Below are positions 10,365-24,800 of a stretch of DNA of 64,000 nucleotides, piece by piece. How positions within the stretch are numbered: the stretch's first letter is position 1; each line of letters begins with the position of its first letter. The stretch is from Rhinopithecus roxellana. Taxonomy: Eukaryota; Chordata; Mammalia; Primates; Cercopithecidae. The stretch spans positions 43,418,156 through 43,482,155 of the forward strand of contig NC_044568.1 in assembly GCF_007565055.1 (NCBI RefSeq), given 5' to 3'. Below the pieces are notes generated by a model, which ran no database searches, was not told the origin of the DNA, and saw only the letters and a list, made by a program, of their open reading frames with translations. Made by a program: the position numbers and the translations under genes.

Positions 10365-12598
10365 GTTTTCATCTGAGGATATTTCCTTTGTCACCATAAG
10401 CTTCATTGCGCTATGAAGTATCTCATTACAGAATTCCAGAAAACTGTGTTAACAAACTGATCACTGAAGAGAAACGTGTAACTCTGAGAGTTGCATTCAC
10501 ACATGGAAATGCAGTTTCTCAGAAGGCTTCTTTCCACTTTTAATCTCAGGATATTTCCTTTTTCACTATTGACCTCAATGAGCTCCCAAATATCACTTTG
10601 CAGAATCCACGACAACAGTGTTTGTAAACTGTTCCACGAAGGGAAGGGTGGAACCCTGTGTGATGAAGTCACTCATCACAAAGCAATCTCTCAGAAAACT
10701 TCGCTCTAGTTATTATGTGAGGATATTTCCTTTTTCACGATGGTCCCCTGTGGCCTCTCAAATATCACTTTGAAGTTTCTACGAAAAGAGTGTTGGCAAA
10801 CTGCTTCCTGAGGTCTAAGGTGTAAGTCTGTGAGATGAACTCACTGATCAGAAAGAAGTTTCTCCGAAAGCTTCTTTCACGTTTTGAACTGATGAAATTT
10901 CCTTTATCACCGTAGGCCTCAATGCGATCCAAAGAAGCGCTTCTCAGGTTCCTCAAAGACAGTGTAAATGGACTGCTCCACGAAACATAAGGGTAACTCT
11001 GTGAGATGAATTCACACATCACCAAGAAGTTTCTAAGACAGATTATTTCTAGTTTTTATCTGAGGATATTTCCTTTTTCACCGTGAGCTTCAATGCGCTA
11101 TCAAGTATCTAATTGCAGATTTCCAGAAAACTGTGTTAACAAACTGATCACTGAAGAGAGACGTGTAACTCTGTGAGTGGCATTCACACATGGCAATGCC
11201 GTTTCTCAGAAGACTTCTTTCCAGTTTTAATCTGAGGATATTTCCTTTTTCACCATAGCCCTGATGGAGCTCCCAAATATCACTTTGCAGAATCCACGGC
11301 AACAGTTTTAGCAAACTATTCCAAGACGGGAAGGGCGGAACTCTGTGTGATGAAGTCACATATCAGAAAGCAATCTCTCAGAAAGCTTCTCTCCAGTTTT
11401 TATGTGAGGATACTTCCTTTTTCACCCTGGGCACCTATGGGCTCCCAAATATCACTTTGCAGAATCCACGACAACAGTGTTAGCAACCTGTTCCAAGAAG
11501 GGAAGTGTGGAACTCTGTGTGATGAAGTCACGAGTCAGAAAACAATCTCTCAGAAAGCTTCTCTCTAGTTTTTATGTGAGGATACTTCCTTTTTCACCTA
11601 GGGCCTCTATGGGCTCCCAATTATCACTTTGCAGTTTCCACGAAAAGAGTGTTAGCAAACGGCTTACTGGGGTCTAAGTTGTAAGTCTGTGAGATGAACT
11701 CACTGATCAGAAAGAAGATTCTCAGAAAGCTTCTTTCACGTTTTGAACTGATGAAATTTTCTTTATCAGCTTAGGCCTCAATGCGATCCAAAGAAGCCCT
11801 TCTCAGGTCCCTTAAAGACAGTGTTAATGGGCTGCTCCACGAAACGTAAGTGTAACTCTGTGAAATGAATTCACACATCACCAAGAAGTTTCTAAGAAAG
11901 CTTCTTTCTAGTTTTCATCTGAGGATATTTCCTTTTTCACCGTAAGCTTCATTGCACAATGAAGTATCTAATTGCAGATTGCCAGAAAACTGTGTTAACA
12001 ACCTGATCACTGAAAAGAAACGTGTAACTCTGTGAGTTGCATTTATACATGGCAAGGCAGTTTCTCAGAAGGCTTCTTTCCAGTTTTAATCTGAGAATAT
12101 ATATCCTTATTCACCATAGCCCTCAATGAGCTCCCAAATATCACTTTGCAGAACCCACGACAACAGTGTTATCAAACTGTTCAAGAAGGGAAGGGTGGAA
12201 CTCTGTGCGACGAATTCACACATCAGAAAGCAATCTTGCAGAAACCTCATCTCTAGTTATGATGTGAGGATATTTCCTTTTACACCATGGGCCCCTATGG
12301 GCTCCCAAATATCACTTTGCAGTTTCCACGAAAATAGTATTAGCAAACTGCTTCCTGAGGTCTGAGTTGTAAGTCTGTGAGATGAACTCATGGATCAGAA
12401 AGAAGTTTCTCAGAAAGCTTCTTTCACGTTTTGAACTGATGAAATTTCCTTTATCAGCGTAGGCCTCAATGCGATCCAAAGAAGCCCTTCTCAGGTCCGT
12501 CAAAGACAGTGTTAATGGAACGCTCCACGAAACATAAGTGTAACTCTGTGAGATGAATTCACACATTACCAAGAAGTTTCTAGGAAAGCTTCTTTCCA
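10365..12598 (+). repeat. HOR unit U0, shortened 13-monomer variant (2234 bp)
   Basis: Unit boundaries are set at the C monomer containing tcaccataagcttcattg and tctcattacagaattcc. U0 runs C D A B C D E A B C D A B. It is 859 bp, or five monomers, shorter than the full unit. Its first 1.7 kb is collinear with U1 at +2234. After the D monomer at 12126 (gcgacgaattcacac) it jumps to the tail that in U1 follows the second gcgacgaattc copy. In U1 these two copies are 859 bp apart (14441 and 15300), exactly the missing length. U0 also reads atcaccgtagg where most units have atcagcgtagg. Confidence 0.92.
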
Positions 12599-15500
12599 GT
12601 TTTCATCTGAGGATATTTCCTTTGTCACCATAAGCTTCATTGCGCTATGAAGTATCTCATTACAGAATTCCAGAAAACTGTGTTAACAAACTGATCACTG
12701 AAGAGAAACGTGTAACTCTGAGAGTTGCATTCACACATGGAAATGCAGTTTCTCAGAAGGCTTCTTTCCACTTTTAATCTCAGGATATTTCCTTTTTCAC
12801 TATTGACCTCAATGAGCTCCCAAATATCACTTTGCAGAATCCACGACAACAGTGTTTGTAAACTGTTCCACGAAGGGAAGGGTGGAACCCTGTGTGATGA
12901 AGTCACTCATCACAAAGCAATCTCTCAGAAAACTTCGCTCTAGTTATTATGTGAGGATATTTCCTTTTTCACGATGGTCCCCTGTGGCCTCTCAAATATC
13001 ACTTTGAAGTTTCTACGAAAAGAGTGTTGGCAAACTGCTTCCTGAGGTCTAAGGTGTAAGTCTGTGAGATGAACTCACTGATCAGAAAGAAGTTTCTCCG
13101 AAAGCTTCTTTCACGTTTTGAACTGATGAAATTTCCTTTATCAGCGTAGGCCTCAATGCGATCCAAAGAAGCGCTTCTCAGGTTCCTCAAAGACAGTGTA
13201 AATGGACTGCTCCACGAAACATAAGGGTAACTCTGTGAGATGAATTCACACATCACCAAGAAGTTTCTAAGACAGATTATTTCTAGTTTTTATCTGAGGA
13301 TATTTCCTTTTGCACCGTGAGCTTCAATGCGCTATCAAGTATCTAATTGCAGATTTCCAGAAAACTGTGTTAACAAACTGATCACTGAAGAGAGACGTGT
13401 AACTCTGTGAGTGGCATTCACACATGGCAATGCCGTTTCTCAGAAGACTTCTTTCCAGTTTTAATCTGAGGATATTTCCTTTTTCACCATAGCCCTGATG
13501 GAGCTCCCAAATATCACTTTGCAGAATCCACGGCAACAGTTTTAGCAAACTATTCCAAGACGGGAAGGGCGGAACTCTGTGTGATGAAGTCACATATCAG
13601 AAAGCAATCTCTCAGAAAGCTTCTCTCCAGTTTTTATGTGAGGATACTTCCTTTTTCACCCTGGGCACCTATGGGCTCCCAAATATCACTTTGCAGAATC
13701 CACGACAACAGTGTTAGCAACCTGTTCCAAGAAGGGAAGTGTGGAACTCTGTGTGATGAAGTCACGAGTCAGAAAACAATCTCTCAGAAAGCTTCTCTCT
13801 AGTTTTTATGTGAGGATACTTCCTTTTTCACCTAGGGCCTCTATGGGCTCCCAATTATCACTTTGCAGTTTCCACGAAAAGAGTGTTAGCAAACGGCTTA
13901 CTGGGGTCTAAGTTGTAAGTCTGTGAGATGAACTCACTGATCAGAAAGAAGATTCTCAGAAAGCTTCTTTCACGTTTTGAACTGATGAAATTTTCTTTAT
14001 CAGCTTAGGCCTCAATGCGATCCAAAGAAGCCCTTCTCAGGTCCCTTAAAGACAGTGTTAACGGGCTGCTCCACGAAACGTAAGTGTAACTCTGTGAAAT
14101 GAATTCACACATCACCAAGAAGTTTCTAAGAAAGCTTCTTTCTAGTTTTCATCTGAGGATATTTCCTTTTTCACCGTAAGCTTCATTGCACAATGAAGTA
14201 TCTAATTGCAGATTGCCAGAAAACTGTGTTAACAACCTGATCACTGAAAAGAAACGTGTAACTCTGTGAGTTGCATTTATACATGGCAAGGCAGTTTCTC
14301 AGAAGGCTTCTTTCCAGTTTTAATCTGAGAATATATATCCTTATTCACCATAGCCCTCAATGAGCTCCCAAATATCACTTTGCAGAACCCACGACAACAG
14401 TGTTATCAAACTGTTCAAGAAGGGAAGGGTGGAACTCTGTGCGACGAATTCACACATCAGAAAGCAATCTTGCAGAAAGCTTATCTCTAGTTATGATGTG
14501 AGGATATTTCCTTTTACACCATGGGCCCCTATGGGCTCCTAAATATCACTTTGCAGTTTCCACGAAAATAGTATTAGCAAACTGCTTCCTGAGGTCTGAG
14601 TTGTAAGTCTGTGAGATGAACTCATGGATCAGAAAGAAGTTTCTCAGAAAGCTTCTTTCACGTTTTGAACTGATGAAATTTCCTTTATCAGCCTAGGACT
14701 CAATGCGATCCAAAGAAGCCCTTCTCAGGTTCGCCAAAGACAGTGTTAATGGACTCCTCCACGAAACATAAGTGTAACCCTGTGAGATGAATTCACACAT
14801 CACCAAGAAGTTTCTCAGAAAGCTTCTTTCCAGTTTTCATCTGAGGATATTTCCTTGCTCACCGTAAGGTTCATTGCGCTATGAAGGATCTAAATGCATA
14901 TTTCAAGAAAACTGTGTTAACAAACTGATCACTGAAGAGAAAGGTGTATCTCTGTGAGTTGCATTCAGAGATGGCAATGCAGTTTCTCAGAAAGCTTCTT
15001 TCCAGTTTTTATCTGAGGATATTTCCTTTTCCAACATAGGCCTCAATGAGCTCCCAAATATAACTTTGCACAATCCACGAAAACAGATTTAGCAAACTGT
15101 TCCAAGAAGGGAAGGCTGGAACACTGTGTGATGAGGTCACACATCAGAAAACCATCTCTCAGAAAGGTTCTCTCTAGTTTTTTTGTGAGGATACTTCCTT
15201 TCTCACCATGGGCCCCTATGGGCTCCCTAATATCACTTTGCAGAATCCACGATAACAGTGTTAGCAAACTGTTCCAAGAAGGGAAGGGTGGAAGTCTGTG
15301 CGACGAATTCACACATCAGAAAGCAATCTTGCAGAAAGCTCATCTCTAGTTATGATGTGAGGATATTTCCTTTTACACCATGGGCCCCTATGGGCTCCCA
15401 AATATCACTTTGCAGTTTCCACGAAAATAGTATTAGCAAACTGCTTCCTGAGGTCTGAGTTGTAAGTCTGTGAGATGAACTCATGGATCAGAAAGAAGTT

Positions 15501-15691
15501 TCTCAGAAAGATTCTTTCACGTTTTGAACTGATGAAATTTCCTTTATCAGCGTAGGCCTCAATGCGATCCAAAGAAGCCCTTCTCAGGTCCGTCAAAGAC
15601 AGTGTTAATGGAACGCTCCACGAAACATAAGTGTAACTCTGTGAGATGAATTCACACATTACCAAGAAGTTTCTAGGAAAGCTTCTTTCCA
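12599..15691 (+). repeat. HOR unit U1, 18 monomers (3093 bp), tail type a
   Basis: Full unit: C D A B C D E A B C D A B C D E A B. 3093/18 gives 171.8 bp per monomer. The type a tail has a second copy of the gcgacgaattc...gaaaatagtattag segment at 15300 onward, repeated from 14441. Private or shared variants: gggctcctaaatatc at 14534 (shared with U4), gttaacgggctgctcc near 14057 (shared with U3, U4, U6), ttttgcaccgtgagc near 13310 (shared with U5). Confidence 0.95.
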
Positions 15692-18600
15692 GTTTTCATC
15701 TGAGGATATTTCCTTTGTCACCATAAGCTTCATTGCGCTATGAAGTATCTCATTACAGAATTCCAGAAAACTGTGTTAACAAACTGATCACTGAAGAGAA
15801 ACGTGTAACTCTGAGAGTTGCATTCACACATGGAAATGCAGTTTCTCAGAAGGCTTCTTTCCACTTTTAATCTCAGGATATTTCCTTTTTCACTATTGAC
15901 CTCAATGAGCTCCCAAATATCACTTTGCAGAATCCACGACAACAGTGTTTGTAAACTGTTCCACGAAGGGAAGGGTGGAACCCTGTGTGATGAAGTCACT
16001 CATCACAAAGCAATCTCTCAGAAAACTTCGCTCTAGTTATTATGTGAGGATATTTCCTTTTTCACGATGGTCCCCTGTGGCCTCTCAAATATCACTTTGA
16101 AGTTTCTACGAAAAGAGTGTTGGCAAACTGCTTCCTGAGGTCTAAGGTGTAAGTCTGTGAGATGAACTCACTGATCAGAAAGAAGTTTCTCCGAAAGCTT
16201 CTTTCACGTTTTGAACTGATGAAATTTCCTTTATCAGCGTAGGCCTCAATGCGATCCAAAGAAGCGCTTCTCAGGTTCCTCAAAGACAGTGTAAATGGAC
16301 TGCTCCACGAAACATAAGGGTAACTCTGTGAGATGAATTCACACATCACCAAGAAGTTTCTAAGACAGATTATTTCTAGTTTTTATCTGAGGATATTTCC
16401 TTTTTCACCGTGAGCTTCAATGCGCTATCAAGTATCTAATTGCAGATTTCCAGAAAACTGTGTTAACAAACTGATCACTGAAGAGAGACGTGTAACTCTG
16501 TGAGTGGCATTCACACATGGCAATGCCGTTTCTCAGAAGACTTCTTTCCAGTTTTAATCTGAGGATATTTCCTTTTTCACCATAGCCCTGATGGAGCTCC
16601 CAAATATCACTTTGCAGAATCCACGGCAACAGTTTTAGCAAACTATTCCAAGACGGGAAGGGCGGAACTCTGTGTGATGAAGTCACATATCAGAAAGCAA
16701 TCTCTCAGAAAGCTTCTCTCCAGTTTTTATGTGAGGATACTTCCTTTTTCACCCTGGGCACCTATGGGCTCCCAAATATCACTTTGCAGAATCCACGACA
16801 ACAGTGTTAGCAACCTGTTCCAAGAAGGGAAGTGTGGAACTCTGTGTGATGAAGTCACGAGTCAGAAAACAATCTCTCAGAAAGCTTCTCTCTAGTTTTT
16901 ATGTGAGGATACTTCCTTTTTCACCTAGGGCCTCTATGGGCTCCCAATTATCACTTTGCAGTTTCCACGAAAAGAGTGTTAGCAAACGGCTTACTGGGGT
17001 CTAAGTTGTAAGTCTGTGAGATGAACTCACTGATCAGAAAGAAGATTCTCAGAAAGCTTCTTTCACGTTTTGAACTGATGAAATTTTCTTTATCAGCTTA
17101 GGCCTCAATGCGATCCAAAGAAGCCCTTCTCAGGTCCCTTAAAGACAGTGTTAATGGGCTGCTCCACGAAACGTAAGTGTAACTCTGTGAAATGAATTCA
17201 CACATCACCAAGAAGTTTCTAAGAAAGCTTCTTTCTAGTTTTCATCTGAGGATATTTCCTTTTTCACCGTAAGCTTCATTGCACAATGAAGTATCTAATT
17301 GCAGATTGCCAGAAAACTGTGTTAACAACCTGATCACTGAAAAGAAACGTGTAACTCTGTGAGTTGCATTTATACATGGCAAGGCAGTTTCTCAGAAGGC
17401 TTCTTTCCAGTTTTAATCTGAGAATATATATCCTTATTCACAATAGCCCTCAATGAGCTCCCAAATATCACTTTGCAGAACCCACGACAACAGTGTTATC
17501 AAACTGTTCAAGAAGGGAAGGGTGGAACTCTGTGCGACGAATTCACACATCAGAAAGCAATCTTGCAGAAACCTCATCTCTAGTTATGATGTGAGGATAT
17601 TTCCTTTTACACCATGGGCCCCTATGGGCTCCCAAATATCACTTTGCAGTTTCCACGAAAATAGTATTAGCAAACTGCTTCCTGAGGTCTGAGTTGTAAG
17701 TCTGTGAGATGAACTCATGGATCAGAAAGAAGTTTCTCAGAAAGATTCTTTCACGTTTTGAACTGATGAAATTTCCTTTATCAGCCTAGGACTCAATGCG
17801 ATCCAAAGAAGCCCTTCTCAGGTTCGCCAAAGACAGTGTTAATGGACTCCTCCACGAAACATAAGTGTAACCCTGTGAGATGAATTCACACATCACCAAG
17901 AAGTTTCTCAGAAAGCTTCTTTCCAGTTTTCATCTGAGGATATTTCCTTGCTCACCGTAAGGTTCATTGCGCTATGAAGGATCTAAATGCATATTTCAAG
18001 AAAACTGTGTTAACAAACTGATCACTGAAGAGAAAGGTGTATCTCTGTGAGTTGCATTCAGACATGGCAATGCAGTTTCTCAGAAAGCTTCTTTCCAGGT
18101 TTTATCTGAGGATATTTCCTTTTCCAACATAGGCCTCAATGAGCTCCCAAATATAACTTTGCACAATCCACGACAACAGATTTAGCAAACTGTTCCAAGA
18201 AGGGAAGGCTGGAACACTGTGTGATGAGGTCACACGTCAGAAAACCATCTCTCAGAAAGGTTCTCTCTAGTTTTTTTGTGAGGATACTTCCTTTTTCACC
18301 ATGGGCCCCTATGGGCTCCCTAATATCACTTTGCAGAATCCACGATAAGAGTGTTAGCAAACTGTTCCAAGAAGGGAAGGGTGGAACTCTGTGCGACGAA
18401 TTCACACATCAGAAAGCAATCTTGCAGAAAGCTCATCTCTAGTTATGATGTGAGGATATTTCCTTTTACACCATGGGCCCCTATGGGCTCCCAAATATCA
18501 CTTTGCAGTTTCCACGAAAATAGTATTAGCAAACTGCTTCCTGAGGTCTGAGTTGTAAGTCTGTGAGATGAACTCATGGATCAGAAAGAAGTTTCTCAGA

Positions 18601-18784
18601 AAGATTCTTTCACGTTTTGAACTGATGAAATTTCCTTTATCAGCGTAGGCCTCAATGCGATCCAAAGAAGCCCTTCTCAGGTCCGTCAAAGACAGTGTTA
18701 ATGGAACGCTCCACGAAACATAAGTGTAACTCTGTGAGATGAATTCACACATTACCAAGAAGTTTCTAGGAAAGCTTCTTTCCA
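15692..18784 (+). repeat. HOR unit U2, 18 monomers (3093 bp), tail type a
   Basis: Collinear with U1 at +3093 over its full length. It carries gcagaaacctcatctc near 17566 as U0 does (U1 has gcagaaagcttatctc), gttaatgggctg near 17150 as in U0 and U5, and the type a tail with the second gcgacgaattc segment from about 18393. Small private differences are present, such as acacgtcag near 18232. Confidence 0.95.
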
Positions 18785-21700
18785 GTTTTCATCTGAGGAT
18801 ATTTCCTTTGTCACCATAAGCTTCATTGCGCTATGAAGTATCTCATTACAGAATTCCAGAAAACTGTGTTAACAAACTGATCACTGAAGAGAAATGTGTA
18901 ACTCTGAGAGTTGCATTCACACATGGAAATGCAGTTTCTCAGAAGGCTTCTTTCCACTTTTAATCTCAGGATATTTCCTTTTTCACTATTGACCTCAATG
19001 AGCTCCCAAATATCACTTTGCAGAATCCACGACAACAGTGTTTGTAAACTGTTCCACGAAGGGAAGGGTGGAACCCTGTGTGATGAAGTCACTCATCACA
19101 AAGCAATCTCTCAGAAAACTTCGCTCTAGTTATTATGTGAGGATATTTCCTTTTTCACGATGGTCCCCTGTGGCCTCTCAAATATCACTTTGAAGTTTCT
19201 ACGAAAAGAGTGTTGGCAAACTGCTTCCTGAGGTCTAAGGTGTAAGTCTGTGAGATGAACTCACTGATCAGAAAGAAGTTTCTCCGAAAGCTTCTTTCAC
19301 GTTTTGAACTGATGAAATTTCCTTTATCAGCGTAGGCCTCAATGCGATCCAAAGAAGCGCTTCTCAGGTTCCTCAAAGACAGTGTAAATGGACTGCTCCA
19401 CGAAACATAAGGGTAACTCTGTGAGATGAATTCACACATCACCAAGAAGTTTCTAAGACAGATTATTTCTAGTTTTTATCTGAGGATATTTCCTTTTTCA
19501 CCGTGAGCTTCAATGCGCTATCAAGTATCTAATTGCAGATTTCCAGAAAACTATGTTAACAAACTGATCACTGAAGAGAGACGTGTAACTCTGTGAGTGG
19601 CATTCACACATGGCAATGCCGTTTCTCGGAAGACTTCTTTCCAGTTTTAATCTGAGGATATTTCCTTTATCACCATAGCCCTAATGGAGCTCCCAAACAT
19701 CACTTTGCAGAATCCACGGCAACAGTTTTAGCAAACTATTCCAAGACGGGAAGGGCGGAACTCTGTGTGATGAAGTCACATATCAGAAAGCAATCTCTCA
19801 GAAAGCTTCTCTCCAGTTTTTATGTGAGGATACTTCCTTTTTCACCCTGGGCACCTATGGGCTCCCAAATATCACTTTGCAGAATCCACGACAACAGTGT
19901 TAGCAACCTGTTCCAAGAAGGGAAGTGTGGAACTCTGTGTGATGAAGTCACGAGTCAGAAAACAATCTCTCAGAAAGCTTCTCTCTAGTTTTTATGTGAG
20001 GATACTTCCTTTTTCACCTAGGGCCTCTATGGGCTCCCAATTATCACTTTGCAGTTTCCACGAAAAGAGTGTTAGCAAACGGCTTACTGGGGTCTAAGTT
20101 TTAAGTCTGTGAGATGAACTCACTGATCAGAAAGAAGATTCTCAGAAAGCTTCTTTCACGTTTTGAACTGATGAAATTTTCTTTATCAGCTTAGGCCTCA
20201 ATGCGATCCAAAGAAGCCCTTCTCAGGTCCCTTAAAGACAGTGTTAACGGGCTGCTCCACGAAACGTAAGTGTAACTCTGTGAAATGAATTCACACATCA
20301 CCAAGAAGTTTCTAAGAAAGCTTCTTTCTAGTTTTCATCTGAGGATATTTCCTTTTTCACCGTAAGCTTCATTGCACAATGAAGTATCTAATTGCAGATT
20401 GCCAGAAAACTGTGTTAACAACCTGATCACTGAAAAGAAACGTGTAACTCTGTGAGTTGCATTTATACATGGCAAGGCAGTTTCTCAGAAGGCTTCTTTC
20501 CAGTTTTAATCTGAGAATATATATCCTTATTCACCATAGCCCTCAATGAGCTCCCAAATATCACTTTGCAGAACCCACGACAACAGTGTTATCAAACTGT
20601 TCAAGAAGGGAAGGGTGGAACTCTGTGCGACGAATTCACACATCAGAAAGCAATCTTGCAGAAAGCTTATCTCTAGTTATGATGTGAGGATATTTCCTTT
20701 TACACCATGGGCCCCTATGGGCTCCCAAATATCACTTTGCAGTTTCCACGAAAATAGTATTAGCAAACTGCTTCCTGAGGTCTGAGTTGTAAGTCTGTGA
20801 GATGAACTCATGGATCAGAAAGAAGTTTCTCAGAAAGATTCTTTCACGTTTTGAACTGATGAAATTTCCTTTATCAGCCTAGGACTCAATGCGATCCAAA
20901 GAAGCCCTTCTCAGGTTCGCCAAAGACAGTGTTAATGGACTCCTCCACGAAACATAAGTGTAACCCTGTGAGATGAATTCACACATCACCAGGAAGTTTC
21001 TCAGAAAGCTTCTTTATAGTTTTCATCTGAGGATATTTCCTTGCTCACCGTAAGGTTTATTGCGCTATGAAGGATCTAAATGCATATTTCAAGAAAACTG
21101 TGTTAACAAACTGATCACTGAAGAGAAAGGTGTATCTCTGTGAGTTGCATTCAGACATGGCAATGCAGTTTCTCAGAAAGCTTCTTTCCAGTTTTTATCT
21201 GAGGATATTTCCTTTTCCAACATAGGCCTCAATGAGCTCCCAAATATAACTTTGCACAATCCACGACAACAGATTTAGCAAACTGTTCCAAGAAGGGAAG
21301 GCTGGAACACTGTGTGATGAGGTCACACATCAGAAAACCATCTCTCAGAAAGCTTCTCTCTAGTTTTTATGTGAGGATACTTCCTTTTTCACCATGGGCC
21401 CCTATGGGCTCCCTAATATCACTTTGCACAATCCACGATAACAGTGTTAGCAAACTGTTCCAAGAAGGGAAGGGTGGAACTCTGTGTGATGAAGTCACAT
21501 ATCGGAAACCAATCTCTCAGATAGCTTCTCTCTAGTTATTATGTGAGGATATTTCCTTTTTCACCATGGGCCCCAAAGGGCTACAAAATATCACTTTGCA
21601 GTTTCCACGAAATAGTGTTAGCAAACTGCTTCCTGAGGTATAAGTTGCAAGTCTGTGAGATGAACTCACTGATCAAAAAGAGGTTTCTCAAAAGCTTCTT

Positions 21701-21875
21701 TCACGTTTTGAACTGAAGAAATTTCCTTTATCATCGTAGGCCTCAATGCGATCCAAAGAAGCCCTTCTCAGGTTCGTCAAAGACAGTGTTAATGGACTGC
21801 TCCACGAAACATAAGTGTAACTCTGTGAGATGAATTCACACATCACCAAGAAGTTTCTAGGAAAGCTTCTTTCCA
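18785..21875 (+). repeat. HOR unit U3, 18 monomers (3091 bp), tail type b
   Basis: First part collinear with U2 at +3093. The final E-A-B monomers differ: the E monomer ends in cacatatcggaaacc, the A monomer reads gggccccaaagggctac with tttccacgaaatagtg, and the B monomer has atcatcgtaggcc and caggttcgtc. This tail makes the unit 2 bp shorter. Shares aaaactatgttaac and gaaatgtgtaactctgag with U5. Confidence 0.95.
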
Positions 21876-24800
21876 GTTTTAATCTGAGGATATTTCCTTT
21901 GTCACCATAAGCTTCAATGCGCTATGAAGTATCTCATTACAGATTTCCAGAAAACTGTGTTAACAAACTGATCACTGAAGAGAAACGTGTAACTCTGAGA
22001 GTTGCATTCACACATGGAAATGCAGTTTCTCAGAAGGCTTCTTTCCACTTTTAATCTCAGGATATTTCCTTTTTCACCATTGACTTCAATGAGCTCCCAA
22101 ATATCACTTTGCAGAATCCACGACAACAGTGTTTGTAAACTGTTCCACGAAGGGAAGGGTGGAACCATGTGTGATGAAGTCACTCATCACAAAGCCATCT
22201 CTCAGAAAACTTCGCTCTAGTTATTATGTGAGGATATTTCCTTTTTCACGATGGTCCCCTGTGGCCTCTCAAATATCACTTTGAAGTTTCTACGAAACGA
22301 GTATTGGCAAACTGCTTCCTGAAGTCTAAGGTGTAAGTCTGTGAGATGAACTCACTGATCAGAAAGAAGTTTCTCCGAAAGCTACTTTCACGTTTTGAAC
22401 TGATGAAATTTCCTTTATCAGCGTAGGCCTCAATGCGATCCAAAGAAGCGCTTCTCAGGTTCCTCAAAGACAGTGTAAATGGACTGCTCCACGAAACATA
22501 AGAGTAACTCTGTGAGATGAATTCACACATCACCAAGAAGTTTCTAAGACAGATTATTTCTAGTTTTTATCTGAGGATATTTCCTTTTTCACCGTGAGCT
22601 TCAATGCGCTATCAAGTATCTAATTGCAGATTTCCAGAAAACTGTGTTAACAAACTGATCACTGAAGAGAGACGTGTAACTCTGTGAGTGGCATTCACAC
22701 ATGGCAATGCCGTTTCTCAGAAGACTTCTTTCCAGTTTTAATCTGAGGATATTTCCTTTTTCACCATAGCCCTGATGGAGCTCCCAAATATCACTTTGCA
22801 GAATCCACGGCAACAGTTTTAGCAAACTATTCCAAGACGGGAAGGGCGGAACTCTGTGTGATGAAGTCACATATCAGAAAGCAATCTCTCAGAAAGCTTC
22901 TCTCCAGTTTTTATGTGAGGATACTTCCTTTTTCACCCTGGGCACCTATGGGCTCCCAAATATCACTTTGCAGAATCCACGACAACAGTGTTAGCAACCT
23001 GTTCCAAGAAGGGAAGTGTGGAACTCTGTGTGATGAAGTCACGAGTCAGAAAACAATCTCTCAGAAAGCTTCTCTCTAGTTTTTATGTGAGGATACTTCC
23101 TTTTTCACCTAGGGCCTCTATGGGCTCCCAATTATCACTTTGCAGTTTCCACGAAAAGAGTGTTAGCAAACGGCTTCCTGGGGTCTAAGTTTTAAGTCTG
23201 TGAGATGAACTCACTGATCAGAAAGAAGATTCTCAGAAAGCTTCTTTCACGTTTTGAACTGATGAAATTTTCTTTATCAGCTTAGGCCTCAATGCGATCC
23301 AAAGAAGCCCTTCTCAGGTCCCTTAAAGACAGTGTTAACGGGCTGCTCCACGAAACGTAAGTGTAACTCTGTGAAATGAATTCACACATCACCAAGAAGT
23401 TTCTAAGAAAGCTTCTTTCTAGTTTTCATCTGAGGATATTTCCTTTTTCACCGTAAGCTTCATTGCACAATGAAGTATCTAATTGCAGATTGCCAGAAAA
23501 CTGTGTTAACAACCTGATCACTGAAAAGAAACGTGTAACTCTGTGAGTTGCATTTATACATGGCAAGGCAGTTTCTCAGAAGGCTTCTTTCCAGTTTTAA
23601 TCTGAGAATATATATCCTTATTCACCATAGCCCTCAATGAGCTCCCAAATATCACTTTGCAGAACCCACGACAACAGTGTTATCAAACTGTTCAAGAAGG
23701 GAAGGGTGGAACTCTGTGCGACGAATTCACACATCAGAAAGCAATCTTGCAGAAAGCTTATCTCTAGTTATGATGTGAGGATATTTCCTTTTACACCATG
23801 GGCCCCTATGGGCTCCTAAATATCACTTTGCAGTTTCCACGAAAATAGTATTAGCAAACTGCTTCCTGAGGTCTGAGTTGTAAGTCTGTGAGATGAACTC
23901 ATGGATCAGAAAGAAGTTTCTCAGAAAGATTCTTTCACGTTTTGAACTGATGAAATTTCCTTTATCAGCCTAGGACTCAATGCGATCCAAAGAAGCCCTT
24001 CTCAGGTTCGCCAAAGACAGTGTTAATGGACTCCTCCACGAAACATAAGTGTAACCCTGTGAGATGAATTCACACATCACCAAGAAGTTTCTCAGAAAGC
24101 TTCTTTCCAGTTTTCATCTGAGGATATTTCCTTGCTCACCGTAAGGTTCATTGCGCTATGAAGGATCTAAATGCATATTTCAAGAAAACTGTGTTAACAA
24201 ACTGATCACTGAAGAGAAAGGTGTATCTCTGTGAGTTGCATTCAGACATGGCAATGCAGTTTCTCAGAAAGCTTCTTTCCAGTTTTTATCTGAGGATATT
24301 TCCTTTTCCAACATAGGCCTCAATGAGCTCCCAAATATAACTTTGCACAATCCACGACAACAGATTTAGCAAACTGTTCCAAGAAGGGAAGGCTGGAACA
24401 CTGTGTGATGAGGTCACACATCAGAAAACCATCTCTCAGAAAGGTTCTCTCTAGTTTTTTTGTGAGGATACTTCCTTTTTCACCATGGGCCCCTATGGGC
24501 TCCCTAATATCACTTTGCAGAATCCACGATAACAGTGTTAGCAAACTGTTCCAAGAAGGGAAGGGTGGAACTCTGTGCGACGAATTCACACATCAGAAAG
24601 CAATCTTGCAGAAAGCTCATCTCTAGTTATGATGTGAGGATATTTCCTTTTACACCATGGGCCCCTATGGGCTCCCAAATATCACTTTGCAGTTTCCACG
24701 AAAATAGTATTAGCAAACTGCTTCCTGAGGTCTGAGTTGTAAGTCTGTGAGATGAACTCATGGATCAGAAAGAAGTTTCTCAGAAAGATTCTTTCACGTT

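Noticed and set aside
11310..11340. Possible CENP-B box at ccaagacgggaagggcgg in HOR D monomers
   Set aside because: Only the CGGGA half and one spacer base fit. The required TTCG core is absent at the correct distance.
12095..12110. atatatat stretch in HOR C/D monomers as a promoter TATA element
   Set aside because: It is a small expansion inside gaatatatatcc of one D monomer, repeated in every HOR unit, with no start-site context or gene downstream.
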